A stretch of DNA of 64,000 bases, taken from Narthecium ossifragum. Taxonomy: Eukaryota > Streptophyta > Magnoliopsida > Dioscoreales > Nartheciaceae. Below, piece by piece: positions 56,599-64,000 of the stretch. Location: the NCBI GenBank assembly GCA_963920575.1, contig OY986968.1:77001-141000 (forward strand). The letters are read 5' to 3'. Position numbers and translations under genes: made by a program. Numbering within the stretch: position 1 is the stretch's first letter; every line of letters begins with the position of its first letter. The notes under the pieces are model-generated. The model saw only the letters and a program-made list of their open reading frames with translations. It was not told where the DNA came from and ran no database searches.

Positions 56599-57438
56599 AT
56601 GGTATCCATACACACCGCAACGTCTAGCACAATTACTGACCCTTTGCACGGTGGGGTTTGCTGTCTGAAGGAGTCATGTGCCGCTCATATACTTTGATGT
56701 TATGGAGATGCACCATGCACTACGGGTGATGCAGCAGTTTGCCCTACGACAAGAGATACCGCCCTCAGTGACAGAGAGATTAGTGCGTGCAAGTCGTCTG
56801 GGCAATGTTACTATGGACTGGGTCTCTACGCATCACCAGTATATCACCCAATGGGATTAGCGGCACTAGAGAATCATTAACAGTGCAGTGGTAAGGATCA
56901 TGCGTCATATTTGAAGTGGTATTGGGGGATCGCCAGGTGGTATGTCAGTAGGCCTAGATTGGAGGACAAAATGGCCTATCAGTCAAACATACACCTTAGC
57001 TGCTACGAAAGTTGGTAAATATAATTTGTTCGTTAGTAATTAATTCTTATATTGTGTTAATCTAACCAAACTTTCTTAACTCGTCATTAACAGTATGACA
57101 CAACCGAGGAGAATTACATGATGTGCCACGGCCGTTCTGGAGAGAAGCTCGCCGATCGTTTGACACCGGTATTCTACTCTATGATGGAGGATTTGCGGAT
57201 TTGCGGTGGAGATCCTGTCAGTTCACAACAGTCGCAACAGACTACTGGGCAGACTACTTTCTGTGACATACCGATATCTCAAGATATACCATCATCATAT
57301 CTTGTCATGAGCACGACAGAGGAGGACTCGGAGGGACATGTTGAGCATAATGTCGATGTCGGTGCTACAATGGGGGGAGGGGAGGCTGAACCGTCGATGA
57401 AGAAAAAGATGGCAGTGAAGAAGAAGCAAAAAACTTAG
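56598..57438 (+). pseudogene. Plant mobile domain (PMD) protein relic
   Basis: Reading from the satellite junction, one frame gives WYPYTPQRLAQ, then a TGA (56,666-56,668), then VPLIYFDVMEMHH, VMQQFALRQEIPP and DWVSTHHQYITQWD. This is the PYT...VPLI.F..VE.H...RV.RQFG..Q pattern of aminotransferase-like PMD proteins, which occur both as host genes and inside transposons. It is broken by TAG at 56,858 and 56,867. A frameshift near 56,915 precedes YLKWYWGIARWYVSRP. A GT...AG intron fits 57,015-57,093. A second exon from 57,094 runs YDTTEENYMM through KLADRLTPVFYSMMEDLR to a lysine-rich tail ending at TAG (57,436-57,438). The N-terminal part is missing, cut off by the satellite. Non-functional. 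The family assignment comes from remembered motif patterns and is fairly confident. Confidence 0.7.
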
Positions 57439-57717
57439 GGGGTGTTTGGTTACTTGTATTAGCTAATGCATGCATTAGCTAATGCAGCATTTTGATCTAT
57501 ACCAGTGTTTGGTTGGCCACTGCATTAACTAATGCATGCATCAGCTAATACAAAAGGCTGTTTGGTTGGCCACTGCATTAGCTGATGCATGCATTAGCTA
57601 ATGTAAAAAGGGCCTCCAATGCTGCATTAGCAAAAACAGCCAAAAATGGCTGTTTTTGCTAATGCAGAGCATTGAGCAATGCATTGTATTAGCTAATACA
57701 AGCAACCAAACACCCTC
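57438..57717. mobile_element. Tourist-like (PIF/Harbinger) MITE
   Basis: A 280-bp element starts GGGGGTGTTTGGTT and ends AACCAAACACCCTC. The ends are inverted repeats with one mismatch near the tip, and TTA is duplicated at 57,435-57,437 and 57,718-57,720. The TWA target duplication and GGTGTTTGG terminus are typical of PIF/Harbinger-derived Tourist MITEs. The interior is largely palindromic and contains repeated TGTTTGGTTGGCCACTGCAT units, suggesting nesting or internal duplication. There is no coding capacity, and it would need a transposase in trans. Confidence 0.85.
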
Positions 57718-57720
57718 TTA

Positions 57721-57960
57721 GAGGTTGTGATTGTCTTCTATTGTAACTTTGGTTTTTTTTGTTAATGGTTTTTGACCATTTAGAGATGTTAATGATGTTT
57801 GATGTAAACGATTTTGATTTATATAAAGACTGTGTTTAGATGTGAATGGGGTGGGTGAGTGTTTAGATGTGAATGGGGTGGGTGGGTGTTTAGATCGATC
57901 TGAATTTGTAAACATTGTATTTCTGTTTGATTGTATGATTGTATAGAGTGGAAAAAAAAC
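57721..57960. other. PMD relic downstream sequence with 27-bp minisatellite
   Basis: This AT-rich sequence directly continues the PMD relic past the MITE and may be its former 3' untranslated region (TTTGATGTAAACG, TTTATATAAAG). From 57,832 to 57,895 the unit beginning GTGTTTAGATGTGAATGGGG is repeated with a 27-bp period for about 2.4 copies. A minus-strand frame here merely reads through this repeat. I see no gene. Confidence 0.6.
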
Positions 57961-57989
57961 TCAAGTGTGAGGTTACTGTGAGTTCCAAG

Positions 57990-58256
57990 TAAGACGTAAC
58001 TTGAAGTTACGTTAGAAGTTACGTCTTACTAATGTACTCACGGAAAAGGTTCCAGTAAAAATGTAACTTCAAGCTACGTCTTAATAATGTACTCACGTAA
58101 TGTAGACGTAACTCTAACCTACATCTTATAAAGGGCACTCCTATCCGCCCTTGGCCTCCGTGCGGTTGGGGGGGAAGGGTCAAAGACGTAACTTCAAGTT
58201 ACGTTTTTATTAATATAGACGTAACTTTGAGTTACGTCTTGATTAACAGGATTAAA
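57990..58256. repeat. Cluster of ACGTAACTT palindromes
   Basis: Five copies of a 19-bp palindromic core occur within 250 bp. Those at 57,994-58,012 and 58,186-58,204 are perfect (ACGTAACTTNAAGTTACGT). Those at 58,061-58,079, 58,106-58,124 and 58,219-58,237 have one to a few mismatches. Partial arms (AAGTTACGTCTTACTAATG, ACGTCTTAATAATG) and a repeated ATGTACTCACG lie between them. The segment is probably part of a dispersed non-coding repeat. It ends near 58,260, followed by AT-rich sequence with no recognisable feature to about 58,460. Confidence 0.7.
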
Positions 58257-58259
58257 AAA

Positions 58260-58718
58260 ATGAAAGGCCATGCCAGCGTGGCGCTGACGTGGTCAAACGA
58301 GGCATACTTTCATCAATATTTTCTTCAAAAGCATATTTTAATAATAAATTATTAAAATAATATTATCAAAAAAAAATTCCTTTAGTATCTGATTCTACCT
58401 ACAAGTGTTATTAAAAAAAGAACATCTAGGTAGCTATTGAGTAGTTCACAGAATGGACAAGGCAATATGTGTTACTAGGCAGACTGACATATATCAGCAT
58501 CATAGATTTCCTCTTACCACTATATACATATATCTGGGCGCCTATGTTTGTATTGGAATTGCTAATTTTTAGTGCACTATCTTACCTGTATATAGATAGA
58601 TGCATATGGATATCTCTGATTGGTCGTGCCAGACCAATTCGACATTTTTGTACGAAATCTCAGTTTTTGAAGTTGGAATGTTACATGAAATAATTCAGAC
58701 GTTGCCTGTGTAGAAGGA
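58260..58718. other. AT-rich intergenic and 3' flank of the polygalacturonase gene
   Basis: From 58,260 to 58,430 the sequence is A/T-rich with runs such as TTAATAATAAATTATTAAAA. The stretch nearest 58,718 must contain the 3' untranslated region of the minus-strand gene. I see no unambiguous AATAAA signal near the stop on that strand. Overlapping short frames on both strands have no recognisable similarity and run against the real gene. Confidence 0.5.
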
Positions 58719-61700
58719 TCATAGCTCTGTGTGAATGGGTTCAGGAGTCTTCTGCCTCTGGCTATTTTTGTCTCCTGCCCCATCACAACGAGAGTCTTGG
58801 TCATGGCGTAGACAGTCAGCTGCTGGCCATACAAACCCATAGTCGAAACCCATGGCACAGTGGCAGAAGGTCTGAGCAGTACCACGGTCCGTCTCTAGGT
58901 TGATATTGTTCAACACAATGTGGCTGCATGGCACAGTGTCGCTGCAAGCAAATTTCATGGCATTGGGAGTTCTTGAAGTCCCGCTGATATTCCTGTACAG
59001 CACTTGGCTAATTTTCACTGCTGATGTCTGAACAAAAATGAATTAAGATGCACAAATAATTAAGTGCCGCCTGACAAGAACATAAGAAAAGTGATGATCA
59101 CCTATATATGGATTGGATTGGCTTGGCAATTGGCATGAGAACATTGAGAAGAAAGTGTAGAACAACTTATGTACCTGGTTCTTGCAAATGCTTGGGGAGT
59201 CACAGTAGAATTGGTCAATGATGATTGGATTCTCAACATCGATCATCTTCACATTCTCAAAACGCACTGATCTGACATAGCCAGAGCCTCCCTGCAGCTC
59301 ATGCAATCATGCACGTAAATTAGTATGCAGGAATATGTTAATTTTGGATGTCTATTTCACCTTCAAAAAGATGCCATGATATCTGAAAAAATCATGCGAA
59401 AGATTGAGTGTCTAAAAGAAGTTAATTGACATGACTATATATGGTGCTTCAATGCATTCAGGAAGGCATATATGCATGATTTTTATACAGAATAACATGA
59501 TGGGATCTTTTCTTTTTTTTGTGATTAGTTGAGCTTAATTTTCAGCTAGGAAAGGGAATGGTTGACCTAAATGAGTATACTGAGAAAACTTACTTGCCAT
59601 GTCTTTATTCTTAGACCATTGGTGGCGCCTGTGATGGTTGCTGTGTCCAGGACGATGCTTGTAACTATGCCCGTTGAATTGTCTTTTCCAAGACTCCCGA
59701 TGCTACAATACCATCAGTGTTAAAGACAGGTATAATATGATAATTGCATAGTAATCAATTCCCTTTCTAGAGCTCTGTATATATGCTTGGGCATTGAATA
59801 GCTCGTGATACGTTGATTTAATCAGGGCCTTATAGTGACATTAGATGTAAGCTGTAGCTACTGCTTATGTTATAACATTTTCATGTTGTGCAAGCTCTCT
59901 TTTCATATAGAACCGATTCTTTAGAATTATATAGAGAACCAGGATCCTTGTTCATCATCATCCGGGACTTAATCTCTCAAAACTACCATTTCTTACCAAT
60001 CTCTCTAAATTACCATTTATAACTATTTAGAGTGAGCAAATCCTGATCATTGGATGATAATGGATGATCATGATCCTACTAATCTCTCTCAATTACCATT
60101 TAGTACTATTTTGAGGGATCAAATCCTGAACATCGGATGATATTCTACGATCAGGATCTTGGTTTTATATAACTCTAGATAATTAACCGGTTCTATTGGG
60201 GGGATCACATGTACCTGATGCCATGTCCTGGTCCACAGTCAATGTTCTTCATCTTTACGTTTGCGCTAGCATTCACTATTGAAATACAATCGTCCCCTGA
60301 TTTTTGCGAAAAGGTTTATTTTGGGTCACTACCAAGAAAAAGTGCATATAGACCAAGCAAATATGTATACATTAATGACCTGTTCCAATACGGCAATTCT
60401 GGATGACAACGTTGGCGGACTCACTAATGTGAATGCCATCGGTGTTGGGGCTGTCAGATGGGGACCGTATGCGGATCCCAGAGACTCGTACTGCATCCGA
60501 CTTGGAGATGATCAAGTGCATCTGCTGGGCGTTCTGGATGGTGAGGTCCTTCACTCTTACACCTGAGCTCCTATCGATGGTCAGTGCCTACATAACATAC
60601 ATGCAGCATTGCCCATGCCTGGGAGTCACTTATAGATTAAGTCCAAAAGGCTAGCTTTGGAACATTTCTGCAGCTGACACTGAAAGGTAGGTTTTCTTTG
60701 AGCGTCTACATATCTCGATATACAGAATTGGCCCCTAGCTTGCCACTGCTAGACGAGGTGGAAAAAGGGAGAGGAATCTTACCGTTGGAGCTCCCCGGCA
60801 TGTCTGTGAAGACATAGAGAAAGGGAAACATCAATGCAACGAAAGAACAGCAAATATCGAGCATGAGAGTAAATGAAGAAAAGAGATGGAATACAAGCGA
60901 ATCTCTTCTTACGTTGGTTTTGTTGATCTTACAGGAAGAAGCCCACCATTTGCTACCAGACCCATCGATGAGCCCACCACCCTGGATCCTGACGCTCTGC
61001 AGCTCGGAGAAATAGAGCCATATCCTTGGGCTTTTTGGGTCCCAATCCTTGGGTTCCTCCGGAGCTACAATCGTCCCACTTACCTGCATGATAAGAAGAA
61101 GAAGAAGAAGAGCCGTCCATCTATGGTGACTGACGCCTAATCTTGATGATGTCTAAAGGCTTGTCTTTGTAGTCGTGCATGTAAATTTTCATGATAAGAC
61201 ATTATAAATTCTGCATTACCAGCGAACGATACCGACCTGGATGATTAGGTGGCTTTCACAAGGACCGTTGAACCTGCTTGCTTTAACTAAATACCGACGG
61301 TGTGCTGGCACCAGGAAAACCGCATCTTGGAGAGAGCATGCCTTGTGCCAAGCCGTTAGGAAGGCCTGTAATAAAAGTGGGAGGCAACGCTCCATTTAGT
61401 AGCATGAAAGAATACTATATATATAATATTGCCCTTTATCTCCATGATTCCATCGAAATGTCGGGGAGATCGAAGCAAGCTCCTCGCTAGGGTAACAGGG
61501 AAGTAGGTGTAGACCAACATCCTTTGGTATTTCGTAAAGCCGCTTATCCCAAATACATCTGAATTAAATACTTGTCACTCATTCAGGCAACCCTAGCTTA
61601 GCTGCTACTATTTTGTTGCAGAAGAACTTGATTTGATTCCTCTCTTCTGGGAAATGCTTCAGGAATATTTACACTTGAAGTTTTCTTATATTTACATATG

Positions 61701-62778
61701 ATCGTGCAGAATATCACATCATAAAAAATGTATTCTAGCCTTCGGGCTCAATTAATTAAAAAAAAAAAATCACATCATAAAGAATACTACTAAGATTCGA
61801 CTCCATTGGCTTAGATCTTTTCCTCCAGTACTTCAGGTACAAGTTATGGTTTCGCTTGCTTAGCAAGTAGGGAACTCTTGGTGCCATTTTCAGGCAGCTA
61901 CGATGAAAATATATATATGCATGCAACCCTGATTCATTATTCTTCTGGTGTCTACTGTGATCAAGGCATTTGCCCTATAGAGTCAGATTAGGGTAAAGAT
62001 CTACGTACATGGTCATGTACACTGCACATGCTCCTCGATGATCAGTAAATATCTACCGATGGAGGATGCTAGTCCATCAGTAGAACATTATCGATTAATT
62101 ATGTGACTTGAGGCGATAAGCGCTGACCAATTAATATCCCCATAGTACGTAGCACGGAGTGAGCAATACGCTTACTATGTAAAATATTGATCGAAGGTAA
62201 ATCAGCTTCGAGTAAATTCCATCCATGGAGATTGCATTTTATGACCTGATAGTTTATAGCTAATCAACGATACAACAGCTAATGGCGGACATTGTAATTT
62301 TCCTGATTCTTAAATGGAAGTGGAATGCATTAGATTTTGAATGAGCTGAGCGAAATTAAGAAGAATGGTTGCGTAGGTTGGATCGCTTCAATTTGTTTGG
62401 CTGGACGCATTTAGAAGAAGAAACATATTCCAATATACCATATATGCAGGTGGAATTAGGCACATTGTAGGTTACCTGAGTATCATCTGTGATGCCATCG
62501 CCAACTGCGCCAAAACTATCAACGTTCACAGGGATCCTCCCCACAGCATCACTCCTTCGTTCCCAGCTCGTAGTCCATACTTCTTCTTCTACCTCTCCGA
62601 TTGCACCACCCCGTAGCTGCATATTCTCACAGCTGGTTCTGGTGGGCGGAGCATTCATACTGGAGCCGCCGCCGACTGCATCGCCATGAACGCAGCAATG
62701 CACTCGGGCCAACATGCAGCTGGCCAGCAGCGCGAGATAAAGCATAATATTGGAGCAATATACCACCTTCTTCTGCAT
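58719..62778 (-). CDS. Secreted polygalacturonase, glycoside hydrolase family 28, nine exons
   Basis: Hydrolyses alpha-1,4-galacturonosyl bonds of cell-wall homogalacturonan. Exons, 5' to 3': 62,778-62,476; 61,365-61,237; 61,083-60,913; 60,803-60,783; 60,587-60,380; 60,296-60,215; 59,702-59,594; 59,291-59,175; 59,027-58,719. All introns are GT...AG, phases agree, and the sum is 1,449 bp (482 residues plus TGA). Residues 1 to about 28 are a signal peptide (core MLYLALLASCML). The catalytic beta-helix opens at about 84 (FGAVGDGITDDTQ). All four GH28 motifs are present: SPNTDGIH (254-261), GDDC (278-281), CGPGHG (298-303) and RIK (336-338), so the active-site aspartates and histidine are intact. 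The C-terminal part resembles the Arabidopsis At1g80170-like clade, from memory. I chose the ATG at 62,778 because it starts the signal peptide. An in-frame ATG at 62,811 would add 11 residues. The gene looks functional; the sequence does not show endo versus exo action. Confidence 0.9.
59292..59593 (-). other. Intron 7 of the polygalacturonase gene (302 bp)
   Basis: Donor CAA/GTAAGT and acceptor CTGCAG/GGAGGC, phase 0. AT-rich with no recognisable feature. The smaller introns 2 (61,084-61,236), 3 (60,804-60,912), 4 (60,588-60,782), 5 (60,297-60,379) and 8 (59,028-59,174) are likewise featureless apart from the microsatellite in intron 2. Confidence 0.85.
59703..60214 (-). other. Intron 6 of the polygalacturonase gene (512 bp)
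   Basis: It begins GTACATG after GGCATCAG and ends TTGTAG before CATCGGG, phase 2 by codon split. More than half of it is the MITE-like element at 59,908-60,195. The remainder is AT-rich with nothing recognisable. Confidence 0.85.
59908..60195. mobile_element. MITE-like inverted-repeat element in intron 6
   Basis: The left end reads TAGAACCGATTC, then AGAATTATATAGAGAACCAG and GATCC. The right end, reverse-complemented, reads TAGAACCGGTTAATTAT, then AGAGTTATATAAAACCA and GATCC. These are imperfect terminal inverted repeats. The interior holds an imperfect direct repeat of about 80 bp starting AATCTCTCTAAATTACC (about 60,000) and AATCTCTCTCAATTACC (about 60,080). Possible TA or longer flanking duplication; superfamily not assignable by eye. 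Confidence 0.55.
60783..60803 (-). other. 21-bp microexon (exon 4) of the polygalacturonase gene
   Basis: Between CAG (804-806 on the plus-strand complement) and GTAAGA, exactly seven codons read TCRGAPT, in phase 0 on both sides. Joined to exon 3 (ending CKINKTN) and exon 5 (starting ALTIDR), it restores the conserved GH28 stretch C-R-G-A-P-T-A-L. Leaving it out keeps frame but removes the cysteine. The shadow frame MPGSSNG here is not coding. Confidence 0.9.
61090..61112. repeat. (AAG)n microsatellite forming an intron 2 polypyrimidine tract
   Basis: AAG is repeated about six times on the plus strand. On the gene strand it is a CTT run just upstream of the exon 3 acceptor ATGCAG, so repeat length may influence splicing. 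Confidence 0.8.
61366..62475 (-). other. Intron 1 of the polygalacturonase gene (1,110 bp)
   Basis: Donor CAG/GTAACC and acceptor TTACAG/GCCTTC join DDTQ to AFLTAW in phase 0. This is the longest intron. It holds the LINE stub at 61,713-61,785. The rest is AT-rich with no other recognisable feature. Confidence 0.85.
61713..61785 (+). mobile_element. Extremely 5'-truncated LINE 3' end with target-site duplication
   Basis: A 39-bp insert (61,730-61,768) reads GTATTCTAGCCTTCGGGCTC, then AATTAATT and a run of A. The 17-bp sequence ATCACATCATAAARAAT flanks it at 61,713-61,729 and 61,769-61,785 with one mismatch. Poly(A) plus a long flanking duplication is the signature of target-primed reverse transcription. 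TAGCCTTCGGGCT resembles the 3' termini of plant L1-type LINEs, as I recall them. The insert is oriented opposite to the host gene. Confidence 0.75.
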
Positions 62779-62811
62779 CTTTCTCTCCTGAAGGATGGTG
62801 GCCAAGGACAT

Positions 62812-62820
62812 CGTATATAT
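62812..62820 (-). promoter_or_regulatory. Possible TATA box of the polygalacturonase gene
   Basis: On the minus strand, CCATATATACGA lies about 35-40 bp upstream of the chosen ATG. If used, transcription would begin about 30 bp downstream, past the in-frame ATG at 62,811, leaving a very short leader for the ATG at 62,778. That short leader is unusual, so the true TATA box may be elsewhere. No other candidate is clear in the next 200 bp. Confidence 0.3.
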
Positions 62821-63239
62821 GGGTCTGTTTGGGGTGGACACATTCGAGAGATCGGGAAGGAGAGCAGTGGAGAGGCATCAATTGTTGAGTCACTAGTACT
62901 CTTATGGCTTGGCTTGGAAGTGTGCCATGAGCTATGGCGGTGGTGGATCATGCATGTGGTGGTGGTCTTCTCTCTCCTCCTCTCTATCTAGCTATCTTCT
63001 CTTCTTCATGCATATGTACTCATTTAAACTTTAAGCATAAGCAAATTTGCTGCTTCCTTTTTCTCTCAGACAATTCTATGCTTTACTCAACCTATCTATT
63101 ATCGTCGCAGGAAAACTAAGAAGAACCCACCACCCCCGCCGCTTAATTCACGGTGATCATAATTTATACGAACTTCAAGTAATTTAATTTAATTAAAGAT
63201 GGAATAACTAAGAATGCAAATTTATTAACCGGCCACCAG
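62821..63239 (-). promoter_or_regulatory. 5' flank and putative promoter region
   Basis: Non-coding. The gene-sense strand is rich in GA tracts (complement of CTTCTCTCTCCTCCTCTC at about 62,967-62,984) and has CATGCATG near 62,949 and CATGCATATG near 63,008, which match the RY-type element core. Function is untested. Several short frames on both strands overlap here without recognisable similarity. Confidence 0.4.
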
Positions 63240-63757
63240 TGATCGTCCCGGCCCGAAATAAACGGGTTTGGGTTTGGTGTTATCGAGTTCGGATCATAAA
63301 CGGGTCGACCCGTTTATGACCCGTGAATAAATTGGTCGGGTCGGGTTGACCCGCGGGTTAGGCGGGTCAACCCGTTTAACCCGTTTAATTTTAATGTTAC
63401 TTAGACTTTTAGGGCTAATTTGAATGTGATCTCATCTCATCAAGAAAAATTAAAACAAGTTGTAAGTTTATCGTTTATGTTGAATGGTTTGGATGTAATT
63501 GAAACAAAGTTGTAATTTTATTGCTTACTAATTTTATTAATTAGTTGATAATTTGGTATTTAATTGTTGTTAAACGGGTTAGATTGTTGTTAAACGGGTC
63601 AACCCGATCCGCTTAATAAACGGGTTAAACGGTATAAATGGGTCGGGTTCGGGTTGATAAACCTGACCCGTTTAATAAACGGGTCGGGTTCATGTTTGGC
63701 CTTTGGATCGAGATATCGATGCTCAACCCGATCCGTGAACCCGAATTACCACCCCTA
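63240..63757. repeat. CGGGT/ACCCG-rich dispersed repeat, possible hAT-type non-autonomous element
   Basis: About 520 bp is dense in ACCCGTTTA, CGGGTCGGGTT and GGGTCAACCCG in both orientations, around an AT-rich centre (63,400-63,560). The right end, reverse-complemented, starts TAGGGGTGGTAATTCGGG. This resembles the terminus of widespread plant non-autonomous repeats that I associate with hAT elements. A matching left terminus is not evident, so the copy may be truncated or diverged. Frames crossing it are not genes. Confidence 0.5.
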
Positions 63758-63784
63758 TTTTTTTGAAACTTTGGGCATTTTACA

Positions 63785-63917
63785 GCTTTCCAAATTTCAT
63801 ACATCCCAAGAGAAGCTAATTTGGCTGGCCGATAGTTTAGCAAAAGAAAGTAGAACTAATGCTTGTAATAGTGAGGGACTTCATTTATGTAGCCCCCAGA
63901 CAGTTTTGAGCCTGTAG
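63785..63917 (+). pseudogene. LINE RNase H domain C-terminal fragment, frameshifted
   Basis: One frame reads FQISYIPREANLA. After one extra G at about 63,827-63,829, the next frame continues ADSLAKESRTNACNSEG and ends at TAG (63,915-63,917). YIPREAN.ADSLAK matches the end of the RNase H-like (RVT_3) domain at the C terminus of plant non-LTR retrotransposon polyproteins, where a histidine- or arginine-rich stretch precedes N..AD.LAK. Only this tail is visible, and upstream sequence is the unrelated repeat. It is dead because of the frameshift and truncation. Confidence 0.55.
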
Positions 63918-64000
63918 TCGATTAACTCGACTTAGCTTCGGCTCAATTATGCTTTAATGGGTTTAGGATCTGGCCTAGAGATGTGGATTTGGTAGTGAGG
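63918..64000 (+). other. Possible LINE 3' untranslated tail at window edge
   Basis: After the RNase H stop, the sequence reads TTAGCTTCGGCTCAATTATG. It is similar to the TAGCCTTCGGGCTCAATTAA found in the intron 1 stub. It fits a LINE 3' region, but the window ends before a poly(A) tail can be seen. Confidence 0.4.

Noticed and set aside
57118..57438. Independent 106-residue protein starting at the ATG at 57,118
   Set aside because: It follows a good intron acceptor at 57,093 and continues the PMD relic, so it is that pseudogene's last exon.
57718..57915. Minus-strand frame rich in repeated PPTPFTSKHS-like words
   Set aside because: It is a translation of the 27-bp minisatellite.
58469..58885. 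Frames on both strands near the 3' end of the polygalacturonase gene
   Set aside because: They overlap exon 9 or its 3' flank in other frames and have no recognisable similarity.
60209..61490. Plus-strand frames of 60-95 codons across the polygalacturonase exons
   Set aside because: They are antisense shadows of exons 2 to 6. The minus-strand exons carry the GH28 motifs and consistent splice phases.
62489..63119. Overlapping frames on both strands upstream of the polygalacturonase start
   Set aside because: They are shadows of exon 1 and of GA/CT-rich promoter sequence. There are no family motifs.

Overview
This is a window of plant nuclear DNA, clearly flowering-plant from its gene content. 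The species cannot be read from the sequence, and I would not choose between monocot and eudicot. About 56.6 of 64 kb is one continuous array of an AT-rich satellite with a monomer of roughly 180 bp. The array is already under way at base 1 and ends at about 56,598. It falls into layers. Bases 1 to about 12,060 hold near-identical monomers in nested higher-order repeats: a 7-monomer unit of 1,263 bp, runs of 361-bp dimers, and a 13-monomer, 2.35-kb duplication. From about 12,060 to 19,650 the same subfamily is present but diverged. From about 19,650 to 40,160 a second subfamily takes over, from 40,160 to about 52,670 a third, and from 52,670 to 56,598 a strongly diverged fourth. Left-hand homogeneity with stepwise decay toward the gene-bearing side is what is expected at the edge of a centromeric or other heterochromatic array. 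The chromosomal position itself is inference.

A non-coding insertion of about 2.6 kb (49,559 to about 52,170) interrupts the third satellite subfamily. It starts TGTCACGCCCC, has AAATA on both sides, and most resembles a solo LTR or a non-autonomous retroelement.

The satellite ends abruptly inside a decayed plant-mobile-domain (PMD) coding relic (56,598-57,438). A Tourist-like MITE of 280 bp follows, inserted in its stop codon. Next come a 27-bp minisatellite and a cluster of ACGTAACTT palindromes.

The only gene that looks intact is on the minus strand: a secreted glycoside hydrolase family 28 polygalacturonase of nine exons (58,719-62,778). All splice junctions are GT/AG, all four catalytic motifs are present, and the total is 482 codons. 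Its introns carry a 39-bp LINE 3'-end stub with a 17-bp target duplication and a MITE-like element. The right end holds a CGGGT-rich dispersed repeat and the frameshifted end of a LINE RNase H domain.

I found no tRNA, rRNA, CRISPR or prokaryotic features. Every short reading frame inside the satellite is an artefact of a period close to 60 codons.
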